The notes beneath the pieces were generated by a model, which saw nothing but the letters and a program-made list of their open reading frames with translations, was not told the origin of the DNA and ran no database searches. Below, one piece after another: positions 1 to 9,115 of a DNA stretch of 64,000 bases. Every line of letters begins with the position of its first letter. The stretch's first letter is position 1. This DNA is from Devosia equisanguinis (GTDB lineage: Bacteria > Pseudomonadota > Alphaproteobacteria > Rhizobiales > Devosiaceae), in assembly GCF_900631955.1 (NCBI RefSeq), contig NZ_UZWD01000004.1, forward strand, positions 186,001 through 250,000, given 5' to 3'. Made by a program: the position numbers and the translations under genes.

Positions 1-359
1 GCGACGTTCCAGGGGCGCATGCCTTTACGATTCTGTGTCCGCAGCCGGTGGATGGGGCGGTGCGTGTTGCGGCGCTCGAGCGACATCCGCATTCGACACA
101 GAGTTTTTTGCCGATCAAGGCTGGGCGCTGGCTCATTCTCGTAGCGCCCAAGACCGCCAATGGCGAGCCGGATTTGGGTGGGGCGCTAGCCTTTGTCGCC
201 GGGCCTGAGGATGCAATATGCATCGGGCAGGATGTGTGGCACGCGGGGCTGACGGTTCTCGATCAACCGGCGCAGTTCGGCATGATCATGTGGAAGGCTG
301 AGAGCGCCGAGGATGGGGTGCTTTGGCACCTCGATGAAGCAGTTGGGGTGGAGTTTTAG
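1..359 (+). CDS. Ureidoglycolate lyase (AllA family), 5' end outside window
   Basis: Frame 3 is open from the window edge to the TAG at 357-359, so only the C-terminal part (about 119 residues) is present. It contains the family-like stretch LERHPHSTQSFLPI followed by a hydrophobic strand ending in VAPK, as in AllA proteins, which release glyoxylate from ureidoglycolate in purine/allantoin breakdown. A GTG at 48 could be read as a start, but the coding frame continues upstream with sensible sequence, so truncation by the window is more likely. Neighbouring purine genes are not visible. The family assignment rests on remembered motifs. Confidence 0.72.
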   Translation, partial: DVPGAHAFTILCPQPVDGAVRVAALERHPHSTQSFLPIKAGRWLILVAPKTANGEPDLGGALAFVAGPEDAICIGQDVWHAGLTVLDQPAQFGMIMWKAESAEDGVLWHLDEAVGVEF

Positions 360-782
360 GACTTGTTCCTCCAGCTGCTTCGCGACATGAATTGCTACCG
401 CTTGATGGTAGTATAGCGGATTGCCGCCTGCGCGTGTTATCGCCGCAACTTGGCGACATATCTCGAGATGTCGTGATCGCAGTCGAAAGAGTGTCACATT
501 TGGGGGGTGATCGTCTCCCCGTGTCCGCTTCCGGGCGGCCGCGCAGGTTCGACCAATGACTGGAATGGGGCGCGCTTCGGCCCAGCAGTTCCCGACCCCA
601 ACCCGGTCATTCGTGCCCACGTTTCTCTTCCCCGGAAGCTGCCGCTCGTAGTATCTCAACTAGGGGACAAAGCAGCCACCAGTTACCTTTCGAAGCTGCT
701 CTTGGCGACAGACCAACATACCCTGCATTCGACACTGAACCATATCCCTCTGCGGTCGTTGGCCGACGGAAGGGAGATCGCC
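360..782. other. Intergenic region without a convincing gene
   Basis: The overlapping open frames here have no recognisable protein features and poor starts. An imperfect dyad is visible: CGACAT at 454-459 and ATGTCG at 468-473, around an inner CTCGAG. It could be an operator, but no regulator gene is adjacent. I see no terminator. Confidence 0.4.
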
Positions 783-1292
783 ATGAGCTATGTTCGCTTC
801 GGAGCAATGGTCGCGACGTCCACCATAATCATGTTCGGTCTCATGTACCTGAACACCTACGCGTTCGAGCACGTGATGTTCAGTCAGACCCGTATGTGGA
901 TGGCATTGCTGATGGGGGCTGTGATGGCATTCATCATGCTGCTGTTCATGTGGGGCATGTATAAGAACAGAGTGGCAAACGTCGCGATCCTCGCTGGCGC
1001 CGTTGCCGTGTTCGGCGCATCGCTATGGCTGGTGCGGAGCCAGGAAACGGTGGCCGATATCGACTACATGCGGGCGATGTTACCGCATCACTCGATTGCC
1101 GTTCTCACCAGCACACAAGCTCATATTCGTGATCCAAGGGTGCGGGAGCTGGCCGATGGTATCATCGAAGCGCAGGTGCGCGAAATTGCGCAGATGAAGC
1201 GGCTGATCGCGGAGTTGGAAGCGAACCCGACGCCTGCAACCGCACCCGACCTGCCACCCTTGAAACCTGAAGCGGTTGCCGGCAAGGACTGA
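783..1292 (+). CDS. DUF305 membrane protein
   Basis: A 169-residue protein. The ATG at 783 is chosen because AGGGAG lies just upstream and because the in-frame extension back to 507 has no coding character. Three hydrophobic segments (about 6-28, 37-60 and 65-85) precede a soluble tail. The DUF305 hallmark MLPHH sits at 99-103, followed by a helix ending in a run like EIAQMKRLI. DUF305 proteins are ferritin-like four-helix bundles often found with copper and other metal-resistance genes; a metal role here is inference. A second, secreted DUF305 protein is encoded at 12269-12706. The DUF421 reading frame begins 19 bases downstream. Confidence 0.85.
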   Translation: MSYVRFGAMVATSTIIMFGLMYLNTYAFEHVMFSQTRMWMALLMGAVMAFIMLLFMWGMYKNRVANVAILAGAVAVFGASLWLVRSQETVADIDYMRAMLPHHSIAVLTSTQAHIRDPRVRELADGIIEAQVREIAQMKRLIAELEANPTPATAPDLPPLKPEAVAGKD

Positions 1293-1311
1293 ATTCTCAA
1301 GGAGCATCGCC

Positions 1312-1809
1312 ATGGATTGGCAGAGCATGCTGTTTCAGAACTGGTCGGGCATATTCCGCACCATCCTTGTCGGCATTCTTGCTTAAGTCACGCTGGTTCT
1401 GTTCGTGAGAATTTCGGGCAAGCGCACGCTGGCAAAGCTCAACGCCTTTGACCTCGTCGTGACCGTCGCGCTCGGTTCCACCCTATCAGCCATTCTCCTC
1501 CAGGAGTCGATCGCTTTGGCGGAAGGGGCCGTAGCGCTCGGGCTGCTGATCTTTATGCAATTTCTCGTCACGTTCATCTCTGTGCGTTCGCGTGGCTTTG
1601 CCAAGGCTGTTCGGTCGGAGCCGACGCTTTTGGCGCATGACGGGGCATTTTGCGACGAAGCCATGAAACGCGAGCGCATTACTCAAGAGGAAGCCTTAAG
1701 CGCCGTGCGATCTGCAGGCGGTCAGGATATCGAGAGCGTCAAATATCTGGTTCTCGAGAGCGATGGGACCATCAGCGCAGCATTGCGTGCCGATCGAGCC
1801 GCGCCATGA
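1312..1809 (+). pseudogene. DUF421/YetF-like membrane protein gene interrupted by in-frame TAA
   Basis: From the ATG at 1312, preceded by AAGGAG, the frame encodes a hydrophobic start and reaches a TAA at 1384-1386 after 24 codons. The same frame then continues without another stop to TGA at 1807-1809, encoding typical DUF421 sequence (RISGKRTL, NAFDLVVTVALGSTL). Read through the stop, the protein would be about 165 residues, a normal length for the short DUF421 type. The family usually has LAY where the stop falls, so a TAT/TAC to TAA change is the simplest explanation. A GTG at 1405 could restart translation but would lose the first membrane helix. Sequencing error cannot be excluded. Confidence 0.8.
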
Positions 1810-2273
1810 CACAGCACGCATCGACCAACGAGCTCGACCATGTCTGCGGCGAGATTCGGGCGGAGATCAACCTGCTCAATAGCCGTCTTAACGCGCTCAT
1901 CTCCTCACAGTCGTTTTTGGTGATCGCCTATGGATCTTCGCTCAGCGCCGGATACGGCAACTGGAATGGCCTCTTCACGATAACACTGCCGCCACTCTTT
2001 GCGATCCTGGGTATCGCGCTGGTGCTAGAAGCACGACCGGGCATTGCCGCGGCGCAGGAAGCGATCAGCCATTGGCGCCGCCGCGAAAATCACTTGATCA
2101 ATGAAGAGCCCGCTCTGCGCGCCTTCACCCTCGCAACCGATGAGCAGAGCCGCAAGCGGCTGGAACTGCGTCAGCACGCCGGCAGCAGATTCTCCAGCCG
2201 TGCTCCGATGATCTTCATTGGCGCGTGGATCCTCTTCTTCCTGCTGCCCTTCGCCTTGCGCATATGGGGCTAG
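1806..2273 (+). CDS. Hypothetical membrane protein with two helices
   Basis: A 155-residue protein. Its ATG overlaps the stop of the DUF421 frame as ATGA (1806-1809), suggesting translational coupling. An N-terminal amphipathic, coiled-coil-like stretch is followed by hydrophobic segments at about 33-47 and 55-75. A charged middle ([13 protein letters not shown]) leads to a last hydrophobic segment at about 136-152. I do not recognise a named family. Coupling to the DUF421 gene suggests a shared envelope role, but that is inference. Confidence 0.7.
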   Translation: MTQHASTNELDHVCGEIRAEINLLNSRLNALISSQSFLVIAYGSSLSAGYGNWNGLFTITLPPLFAILGIALVLEARPGIAAAQEAISHWRRRENHLINEEPALRAFTLATDEQSRKRLELRQHAGSRFSSRAPMIFIGAWILFFLLPFALRIWG

Positions 2274-2358
2274 GACGACGGATGGTCTTGACGAGGGAAC
2301 CACACGTGTCCCCGCAGGCTTTGCCCTAGGCTCCCACATTGCGGAACTGGTCGGCATA

Positions 2359-4374
2359 ATGTTCAAGCCATTCATCATCAACAAGCCCGTCTTCTTCGGC
2401 GCGCTCCTTGTGATCGGCGCTTTCGTTGCGGTCGGGGTGCTGCTGCCCAATCAGGCCGGCGATATCTTCGGTGCGATCCAGACTAATATACTGCAGGGGT
2501 TCGGCTGGTTCTACCTATTGGCCGTCGGGATCTTTCTGGTGACGGTCCTGCTCCTGTGCTTTGGCCGCTACGGGCGGCTGAAGCTCGGGCCTGACGACGC
2601 GACGCCCGACTTCAAATTCACCTCCTGGATCGCCATGCTCTTTGCCGCCGGCATGGGCATCGGCCTCATGTTCTATGCCGTCGGCGAACCCATGACCCAC
2701 TTCATGGCGCCACCGACCGCCGAGCCCCGCTCGGTCGCCGCCATGCGTGAGGCGATGACCGTCACCTTCTTCCACTGGGGCATCCACGCCTGGGCTATCT
2801 ATGCCGTGGTCGGACTGTCGCTCGCCTATTTCGGGTATCGGTACAATCTGCCGCTGACCATACGGTCCGGCCTTTACCCGCTGCTCAAGGAACGGATCAA
2901 CGGCCCCATCGGACACGCCGTCGACATCTTCGCCATTGTCGGGACAATGTTCGGCATAGCGACCTCGCTGGGCGTGGGAGTATCGCAGATCAATGCAGGG
3001 CTTTCCTACCTTCTAGACTTTCCAGTTGGACCCATCGTCCAGCTGCCGCTAATCGCCTTGGTTACGGCCCTCGCGACCATATCCGTGGCGACCGGCCTCG
3101 ATCGCGGCGTTCGCATCCTCTCCGAGACCAACCTCGTGGTCGCAATCCTGCTTATGCTGTTCGTGCTGGTCGTCGGGCCGACAGCGCAGCTGTTCCGCGA
3201 TCTGGTACAGAATCTGGGGCTCTATCTCGACACATTGGTGCTACGCACCTTCAACATCTACGCCTATCAACCGACGCCCTGGATCGACGCCTGGACGCTG
3301 TTCTACTGGGCATGGTGGATTTCCTGGTCGCCCTTTGTGGGAATGTTCATTGCCCGCATCTCGCGCGGCCGCACCGTCCGGGAGTTCGTGACGGCGGTGC
3401 TGTTCATCCCGGCGGGCTTCACCTTCATCTGGATGACTGTCTTCGGCAACACGGCCATGTTCATCGACACAGGAATAGCGGCCGGCGAAGTTGGACAGGC
3501 GATTGCCGCCGACGTGGCGACCGGACTGTTTCAGTTCTTCCAGTACCTGCCGTTCTCCGGCATTACCTCGACGCTGGCCATTCTCTTGGTGGCAATCTTC
3601 TTCATCACCTCATCGGATTCCGGCTCCCTCGTGGTCGACTCCATCGCAGCAGGCGGGGAGACCGAGACCACCACCGGCCAGCGTGTATTCTGGTGCGTGA
3701 TGGAAGGTGTCGTCGCTGCCGCGCTGCTTCTGGCGGGTGGACTTGGCGCGCTACAATCGGCCACCATTGCCAGCGCCTTGCCCTTCACCTTTGTCATGCT
3801 GGGACTGGTATGGTCGCTCTACCTCGGGATGCGGGCCGATCTGGCGCAGCAGTATCCGCAGACCAATGCTCCCGCTGGAGGAACTGCCGCGCACCCAGCG
3901 GCCGGCCTCACCTGGCAGCGTCGTCTGGCGTTAATTATGCATGCCCCTGACCGGCGAGACGTCGAACACTTCCTCGAGGCCAACGCCGCGCCGGCCCTGG
4001 AGCAAGTGGCCCGCGAACTTACGAATCGAGGTCGGCCGGCGAGCGTAGAGAAAGCCGGCTCCGGCAATGTGGCGCTCCGATCACCTGCAGAAGGAGTGCG
4101 CGACTTCGTCTATGGCGTCGCTCTGACGTCGGTCCCCGTTGCCAACTTCGCTCTGGCGGCAGGCGAGCCGGAGCTGCGATACGAAGCCCGCACTTACTTC
4201 TCGAGCGGTGGCAGCGGCTACGACGTCATGGGCATGCATCGCGACCAGCTCATTGCGGATGTCCTGGCGCAATTCGAACGCTACCTGCAATTGACCCACT
4301 CTTCTGCCACGCAGTTGTTGCATGCAGCTCCGGAGCACGAGCCACGAGCTTCCAGTGAGGCCAAGGGATCTTGA
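2359..4374 (+). CDS. BCCT-family (choline/betaine/carnitine) transporter
   Basis: About 671 residues from the ATG at 2359; the frame is open further upstream but that part has no hydrophobic or family character. The first half has about twelve hydrophobic segments. It carries the BCCT signature region ([20 protein letters not shown], about residues 315-334) and the glycine-rich motif [19 protein letters not shown] near 92-110. A soluble C-terminal region of about 150 residues follows, as in BetT-type members. The family imports quaternary ammonium compounds with Na+ or H+, mainly for osmoprotection. The substrate cannot be told from this sequence. The gene stands alone between unrelated membrane genes. 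Confidence 0.93.
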   Translation: MFKPFIINKPVFFGALLVIGAFVAVGVLLPNQAGDIFGAIQTNILQGFGWFYLLAVGIFLVTVLLLCFGRYGRLKLGPDDATPDFKFTSWIAMLFAAGMGIGLMFYAVGEPMTHFMAPPTAEPRSVAAMREAMTVTFFHWGIHAWAIYAVVGLSLAYFGYRYNLPLTIRSGLYPLLKERINGPIGHAVDIFAIVGTMFGIATSLGVGVSQINAGLSYLLDFPVGPIVQLPLIALVTALATISVATGLDRGVRILSETNLVVAILLMLFVLVVGPTAQLFRDLVQNLGLYLDTLVLRTFNIYAYQPTPWIDAWTLFYWAWWISWSPFVGMFIARISRGRTVREFVTAVLFIPAGFTFIWMTVFGNTAMFIDTGIAAGEVGQAIAADVATGLFQFFQYLPFSGITSTLAILLVAIFFITSSDSGSLVVDSIAAGGETETTTGQRVFWCVMEGVVAAALLLAGGLGALQSATIASALPFTFVMLGLVWSLYLGMRADLAQQYPQTNAPAGGTAAHPAAGLTWQRRLALIMHAPDRRDVEHFLEANAAPALEQVARELTNRGRPASVEKAGSGNVALRSPAEGVRDFVYGVALTSVPVANFALAAGEPELRYEARTYFSSGGSGYDVMGMHRDQLIADVLAQFERYLQLTHSSATQLLHAAPEHEPRASSEAKGS

Positions 4375-4506
4375 AGATGCTTGGGCTCAAACCGTTGTTC
4401 CTCATCCTGTCTGATCAGCACCCGCTGCATCGAATGGTGTCGTGATGAAGGCAGCCTCGGCAAACCTCCCTGACTTGCATCGCGAGGAAAGACAATAGCC
4501 CCCAGC

Positions 4507-5739
4507 ATGACCCAGCTTTCCTTTTATTTCCAGCGCCTGCTCAACAAGATTTGGTTCCTGCCTGCAGCCTTTTCGGTGGTGGCGCTGCTGACTGTCGGCC
4601 TTGCTCTTTACCTCGCGCGTTGGGCGCCCGATAAACTGCCTTGGACCATTTCGCAGGAGGCGGTGCAGTCGATCCTCGAGATCCTGGCAACCAGTCTGCT
4701 GACCGTTTCGGTCTTTGCCCTCTCGACGCTGATCAGCGCCCTGAGCTCGGCTTCAGGGTCGACGTCTCCACGAGCCGTGCCATTGATCGTCGGGGATCGC
4801 GCAGCACAGACTTCGATCTCTGTTTTTATCGGCGCCTTCCTGTTTTCCATCGTCGCGATCCTGGGCCTCTCGGCAGGCATCTACGGGTCTGCAAGCCGCC
4901 TAATCCTGTTTTCGGCAACGCTGGCCGTCGTCGCCATCGTTATTGCCGCCCTCATCCGCTGGATCGCTCAGATTTCGGATATCGGGCGGGTGGGACACAC
5001 GATCGATCGAGTGGAAACAGCAACGGGCAAGGCACTGTCCCAACTGCTTGAACATCCCTTCTTCGGATGCCGGCGCCTCGAAGGCGAAGCCAAGGGACAG
5101 GCACTGTTCGCCGATCAGCTTGGCTATGTGCAGCACTTCGATGCTGCACGGCTGAATTCTCTGGGGGAAGAACATGACCTGCAGATCGCCATCACCGCTC
5201 TGCCCGGAACATATGTTTCGTCCGTGCGCCCCTTGATGAAGATCGTGGGTACCGTCAGCGACGAGTTGAAATCGAAGCTGACGGGCGCGTTCGTAATCGG
5301 TGACAGTCGCACCTTCGACTATGATCCACGCTTTGGACTGAGTGTCCTTGCCGAGATTGCCGACCGAGCGCTCTCTCCCGCCGTGAACGACGCGGGCACA
5401 GCTATCGATGTCCTGGGCCGGCTGACGCGCCTCCTGTCGGAGTGGAACCCGGATGCGGCTGATGCCTCTGTGGAGCACGAGAGAGTGTCGGCGCCACAAC
5501 TGCGTCCGCGTGACCTCATCGAAGACGCTTTCCGGCCAATTGCGCGCGACGGTGCTGGAACCATCGAAATCGTGCTGCGGCTGCTTCACGGGCTCGAAGT
5601 GATCGCGGAGACCAACCCTTTCCTCAGACAGGAAGCGATCCAGGCAGCAACGGATGCAGTGCATCGTGCGGAGCGAGCGTTGCAAGCGCCGAGTGATATC
5701 AACGCACTTCACGAGGTGAAAAAGGCGTTCCGTTCCTGA
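4507..5739 (+). CDS. DUF2254 predicted membrane protein
   Basis: A 410-residue protein with four hydrophobic segments in the first 160 residues (about 18-38, 56-78, 100-120, 128-150). Between the second and third is SALSSASGSTSPRAVPLI, matching the conserved serine/proline stretch of DUF2254. The remaining 250 residues are soluble and include SVLAEIADRALSPAVNDAGT, also family-typical. The function is unknown. It is separate from the BCCT gene by 132 bases that hold nothing recognisable. Confidence 0.85.
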   Translation: MTQLSFYFQRLLNKIWFLPAAFSVVALLTVGLALYLARWAPDKLPWTISQEAVQSILEILATSLLTVSVFALSTLISALSSASGSTSPRAVPLIVGDRAAQTSISVFIGAFLFSIVAILGLSAGIYGSASRLILFSATLAVVAIVIAALIRWIAQISDIGRVGHTIDRVETATGKALSQLLEHPFFGCRRLEGEAKGQALFADQLGYVQHFDAARLNSLGEEHDLQIAITALPGTYVSSVRPLMKIVGTVSDELKSKLTGAFVIGDSRTFDYDPRFGLSVLAEIADRALSPAVNDAGTAIDVLGRLTRLLSEWNPDAADASVEHERVSAPQLRPRDLIEDAFRPIARDGAGTIEIVLRLLHGLEVIAETNPFLRQEAIQAATDAVHRAERALQAPSDINALHEVKKAFRS

Positions 5740-6436
5740 GGAGGGGCAGATCAGCTGGAACGTGGGTCACGACGAGGCCGTCACCATGGTTCGGATGGAT
5801 CACCCGCACTACGACCCAGCCGCTTGAGCGTCGGGCCTGCATAATCAGCGTGAAAAGACGACCGTAAGTGTATGCAAGGATGACCGCCCTTCCGGGATTT
5901 GCGGCGCCGACCAACCGGAGCGGGCGCTCCCTACGTCCACAGAACTCCACCGAGGCGCTTTCCTCCTACGCTTCCTATCGTGAGGAAAGGTCATGAAGGT
6001 TTCGCCAGTGCGACGAAATCTATCGATCCCTTTCTTGGCCCGCGTACAGCTCAATCGATTGCGGCGTGTAGTCCTCCTTGAGGAACCAGATTTTGGCACG
6101 CACAACCGACCCATGCAGGGCTAACGGTTCTGACAACACCATTTCCCCAGCACCAACCGGGCACAGTGCTTCAACGGTGACGCAATTGCCAAAGCCGCTG
6201 TCGGCGTCCGCTTGCGCAGGTTGTACGCTGAATACGTTCATGTGGCGTTGACCCCCGGTTCTGTCGTTGGACGATGAGTGGGACGCCTTAATGAATGTTT
6301 ACCATCGAGGCAACCGCTCCAGATCAACGGAATCGGAGCCTGCCACCAAGCCGAACCCTGTTGTTGAGCGGCAACGCACAGAAACTCTATGGTGCCACAT
6401 CTCGCATTCTTGCGACGCATGTATTAGAAGTTGCGT
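5740..6436. other. Gene-poor region
   Basis: No confident gene is seen. A minus-strand frame at 5699-5950 (GTG start, 83 codons) contains protein-like sequence such as GWVVVRVIHPNHGDG, but it overlaps the end of the DUF2254 gene and has no good ribosome-binding site. A second minus-strand frame is listed separately at 6020-6241. The region may be decayed coding sequence. Confidence 0.4.
6020..6241 (-). CDS. Possible small hypothetical protein
   Basis: A 73-codon minus-strand frame starting ATG at 6241. The translation has plausible amino-acid composition, with a C-terminal part (VVRAKIWFLKEDYTPQSIEL) that reads like a real folded protein rather than a shadow frame, and no competing gene lies opposite. 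No clear Shine-Dalgarno sequence precedes the ATG and I recognise no family. It could be a remnant of a longer gene. Confidence 0.33.
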   Translation of the reverse strand: MNVFSVQPAQADADSGFGNCVTVEALCPVGAGEMVLSEPLALHGSVVRAKIWFLKEDYTPQSIELYAGQERDR

Positions 6437-6778
6437 ATGAAAAGAGCCTTGGTTCTCATCATCGTTGTCTTGTTCGGCCTGGCGTCCATTTCAGGCCCGA
6501 GCCTGGCTGCAGGTGTTGGTAACGGCGCCTTCTGGACCATCAACAATCAAGAACTCTGCTTGGAGCCAGCCTCGCTCGTCGAGAAGGCCCCGACGTTCAA
6601 ACCTTGTTCAAAGTAAATCAACGGCCATGCCGTTCTGTGCCAGAATATGGCCGCCATACTGCCTTCGCTCGCAGAGCACATTTCGGGGCAGCGGGACACG
6701 GTCTATGCCCCAGGCGACAGCGTTGCAGTGACCTTATCGGGAATTGACAGGCGCTTTCGACCTCCCCGCGCCGTCTGA
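6437..6778 (+). pseudogene. Secreted hypothetical protein gene interrupted by in-frame TAA
   Basis: The ATG at 6437 opens a frame with a classic signal peptide (positively charged start, hydrophobic core to about residue 24, cleavage near SLAAG). It then continues GAFWTINNQELCLEP and reaches TAA at 6614-6616 after 59 codons. The same frame stays open for 53 more codons to TGA at 6776-6778, with coherent sequence (NGHAVLCQNM, YAPGDSVAVTLSGI). Cysteines on both sides of the stop suggest a single disulfide-containing domain of about 113 residues. It is the second gene in this region broken by one TAA. The family is not recognised. Confidence 0.65.
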
Positions 6779-6857
6779 GGACTACGGCACCTCAAGCCGG
6801 CCAATTTTCTGATTCTGTCATCTTGAGAGGCAGTCTACGCGACTGCTGCGAACACAC

Positions 6858-7538
6858 ATGCTTCCGAACACGATTTCACGCCGGCACATGATGCTCGGCG
6901 CATCCAGCCTTGCCGCCCTTGCTCTTGCGGGGTGTGCCACCACAACGCCCACGGTCCCTGCTGCTCCCACGGCCCCTGTGGTGCCAAACATTTCATCTGA
7001 TGTTCTGGCCATGTATGTAGCCATACCCGACGAGCGGTTCCCAATTCCCGCTGCGGATATCCATCTTGTCGATCCCATTTACTGGCGACAGGAGGTGGAG
7101 AACATCACTGGCGAAAGGGCTGGTGTTGTCGTGGTCGATACGCCCAACCGCTTCCTCTACTGGACCATGCCGAACGGTCGCGCCATGCGCTATGGTGTTG
7201 GCATTGGTCGAGATGGCTTTGCCTGGGAAGGCCGAGGACACATCGCCTATGGCCGGGAATGGCCGACATGGACACCGCCGTCCGAAATGATCAGCCGGCA
7301 ACCTGAGCTTGAACCATATCGCCACGGTATGGAGCCAAGCCTAGAGAACCCGCTCGGGCCACGGGCGCTCTACATTCATCAAGGAAATCGCGACACGCTC
7401 TACCGCCTGCACGGAAATATGGATGCTCGCTCGATCGGCCAGGCTGTTTCGAGCGGTTGCGTCCGGCTTTTGTTCCAGGATGTCATCGATCTCTATGACC
7501 GGGTGACTTGGGGCGCGCCTATCGTGGTCTTGCAGTAG
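6858..7538 (+). CDS. L,D-transpeptidase (YkuD domain), exported
   Basis: A 226-residue protein. Its N-terminus has SRRHMML ahead of a hydrophobic stretch ending LALAGC, so it resembles a Tat-type or lipoprotein signal with a lipobox Cys at about residue 31. The C-terminal YkuD domain has the catalytic pattern: His in LHGN near 189 and SSGCVRL near 200-206 (Ser-x-Gly-Cys-x-Arg, nucleophile Cys). Such enzymes make 3-3 cross-links in peptidoglycan or attach proteins to it. Arg/Trp-rich segments between fit the ErfK/YbiS/YcfS/YnhG type. A bidirectional terminator follows. Confidence 0.92.
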   Translation: MLPNTISRRHMMLGASSLAALALAGCATTTPTVPAAPTAPVVPNISSDVLAMYVAIPDERFPIPAADIHLVDPIYWRQEVENITGERAGVVVVDTPNRFLYWTMPNGRAMRYGVGIGRDGFAWEGRGHIAYGREWPTWTPPSEMISRQPELEPYRHGMEPSLENPLGPRALYIHQGNRDTLYRLHGNMDARSIGQAVSSGCVRLLFQDVIDLYDRVTWGAPIVVLQ

Positions 7539-7547
7539 CGCAACAAT

Positions 7548-7577
7548 AAGAAGGCCGGAGCAAGCTCCGGCCTTCTT
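7548..7577. terminator. Bidirectional intrinsic terminator
   Basis: A near-perfect hairpin, AAGAAGGCCGGAGC paired with GCTCCGGCCTTCTT, lies between the convergent L,D-transpeptidase and DUF302 genes. The ends are A- and T-rich on the respective strands. Confidence 0.8.
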
Positions 7578-7585
7578 CCCAGGCT

Positions 7586-7972
7586 TCAGATTGCCTTCAC
7601 GACATCGGACAGCATGGCCTGAACCTTGCCGGCCACGGCATGCAGTTGATCATTTTCGATGGCCTGCATGGACGCCACAGGGTCGATGGCGCTGACTTCG
7701 ACCGTGCCATTCTCCTGTTCCCGCACTATCACATTGCAGGGCAGCATGGCGCCCACTCGAGGTTCCAGCTTGACCGCTTCGAACGCCATCTTGGGATTGC
7801 AGGCACCCAGGATCACGTAGCCTGGCATGTCGGCGTCCAGCTTGGATTTCATGGTCTTCTGAACGTCAATTTCGGTAAGGACGCCGAAGCCTTTGTCGCC
7901 AAGCACCTGCTTGGTACGGGCAACAGCCGCATCGAACGTCATGCCGGGTAGCTGTTTGTCGAACGTGTACAT
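7586..7972 (-). CDS. DUF302 domain protein
   Basis: A 128-residue protein with GAGGAG upstream of the ATG at 7972. DUF302 features include the repeated pattern around LGDKGFGVLTEIDVQ and the C-terminal VREQENGTVEVSAIDP. It is a small soluble alpha/beta protein of unknown function, often found with sulfur or redox genes. It is the last gene of the BigR-type operon, 14 bases after the TSUP gene, so it probably shares that regulation. Confidence 0.88.
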   Translation of the reverse strand: MYTFDKQLPGMTFDAAVARTKQVLGDKGFGVLTEIDVQKTMKSKLDADMPGYVILGACNPKMAFEAVKLEPRVGAMLPCNVIVREQENGTVEVSAIDPVASMQAIENDQLHAVAGKVQAMLSDVVKAI

Positions 7973-7986
7973 GGTTGGTCTCCTCT

Positions 7987-8772
7987 TCAGATGAAGGCGG
8001 TAACGGTCTGGGCTGCCATGTAGATGGCGACGGCCACGATGAGACCGGCCAAAGCGATATTCAGCAGTCCCTTCTTGCTGGCCATCAACCCAGCGACGCG
8101 GGCGCCGACCAGGCCACCGAGTACCCCACCCCCGATGAACACGGCAGCAAGCGGCCAGTCCACCAGGCCTGAGAAGGCGTAGCTCAACGCAGTCGTGAGC
8201 CCGAACGCTGTGACTGCGACCAGCGAGGATCCGATGGCATTTAGGATCGGCATGCCGGTCGAGGCAACAAGACCTGGAACGATCAGGAAGCCGCCGCCGA
8301 TGCCGAAAAACCCGGAGAAGGCGCCCGTTAGCCCGCCATAACCCAGGACCTTCGGTGCCTTCTCCCGGTTACAGGTGGCACCAGGCATTCCAGGGTTGCC
8401 ACGCCCACGGAACATCAGCACGCCGACGACCAGCATGAGGATCGCGAACAGGAACAGCAGCTTGTCCCCATCCATGGCCTTGCCCAGTGTGGAGCCAAGG
8501 AAGGCTCCGGCAATGCCAGCGACAGTGTACATGAGGGCGCAACGCCAGATCACGTTGCCCTTGCGGGCATGGGTGACAAGATTGGTGGCGGCGTTGGCTG
8601 CGACTGCGAAGGCACTTGTTCCGATGGCCACGTGTGCGACTGGGACCCCCACGACATAGACCATGAGCGGGACGGCCAGAATGGAGCCACCGCCGCCGAA
8701 GAGGCCAAGGGTGAAGCCCACCAGGCTGCCAGAAAAGGCGCCGAACAAATATTGCAGGGGTTCCAGTAGCAT
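7987..8772 (-). CDS. TSUP-family (TauE/SafE) sulfite/anion exporter
   Basis: A 261-residue polytopic membrane protein with about eight hydrophobic segments. The two-fold repeat includes GLFGGGGSILAVPLMVY near the N-terminus and GFFGIGGGFLIVPGLV in the middle, the glycine-rich motifs of TauE/SafE. In BigR operons this protein is thought to export sulfite produced by persulfide dioxygenase. It lies 13 bases downstream of the DUF442 gene on the same strand. Confidence 0.92.
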   Translation of the reverse strand: MLLEPLQYLFGAFSGSLVGFTLGLFGGGGSILAVPLMVYVVGVPVAHVAIGTSAFAVAANAATNLVTHARKGNVIWRCALMYTVAGIAGAFLGSTLGKAMDGDKLLFLFAILMLVVGVLMFRGRGNPGMPGATCNREKAPKVLGYGGLTGAFSGFFGIGGGFLIVPGLVASTGMPILNAIGSSLVAVTAFGLTTALSYAFSGLVDWPLAAVFIGGGVLGGLVGARVAGLMASKKGLLNIALAGLIVAVAIYMAAQTVTAFI

Positions 8773-8785
8773 TGTGGTCTTTCAG

Positions 8786-9115
8786 TCAGAGCGAGGCGGC
8801 GTAAAGGCTGCCGGCACGCCCGCCAGAGCGGCAGTAACCAAGAATGGGGCCATCGGTCTCGGCACGCGCCTGTTCGAAGCGGATCAATTGCCCCTCGGTC
8901 AAATGGCCGGAAACGGGGATATGGAAGGCCTTGATGCCGAAGCGTTCGGCGACTTCGGCGATATCGGCAAACGAAGGCTGGTTCGGGTCTTCGTTGTCTG
9001 GACGTGCGCAGACGATGCCCTTGTAGCCAGCCTCGGCGATCAGCCTGACATCATCGGGCTGAATCTGTGGGGACTGGGCAAAGCTGTCGTCGATCTTCTG
9101 GATGGCCATGGTCAT
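8786..9115 (-). CDS. TIGR01244/DUF442 sulfurtransferase-like phosphatase-fold protein
   Basis: A 109-residue protein with a dual-specificity-phosphatase-like fold. The active-site loop is YCRSGGRAG near the C-terminus (Cys-x5-Arg-like P-loop), preceded by HIPVSGHLTEGQ. In Xylella/Agrobacterium Blh, this domain is fused to the metallo-beta-lactamase persulfide dioxygenase. Here it is a separate gene whose ATG overlaps the stop of that dioxygenase gene (ATGA). A thiosulfate or persulfide sulfurtransferase role is inferred from that association. Confidence 0.88.
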   Translation of the reverse strand: MTMAIQKIDDSFAQSPQIQPDDVRLIAEAGYKGIVCARPDNEDPNQPSFADIAEVAERFGIKAFHIPVSGHLTEGQLIRFEQARAETDGPILGYCRSGGRAGSLYAASL

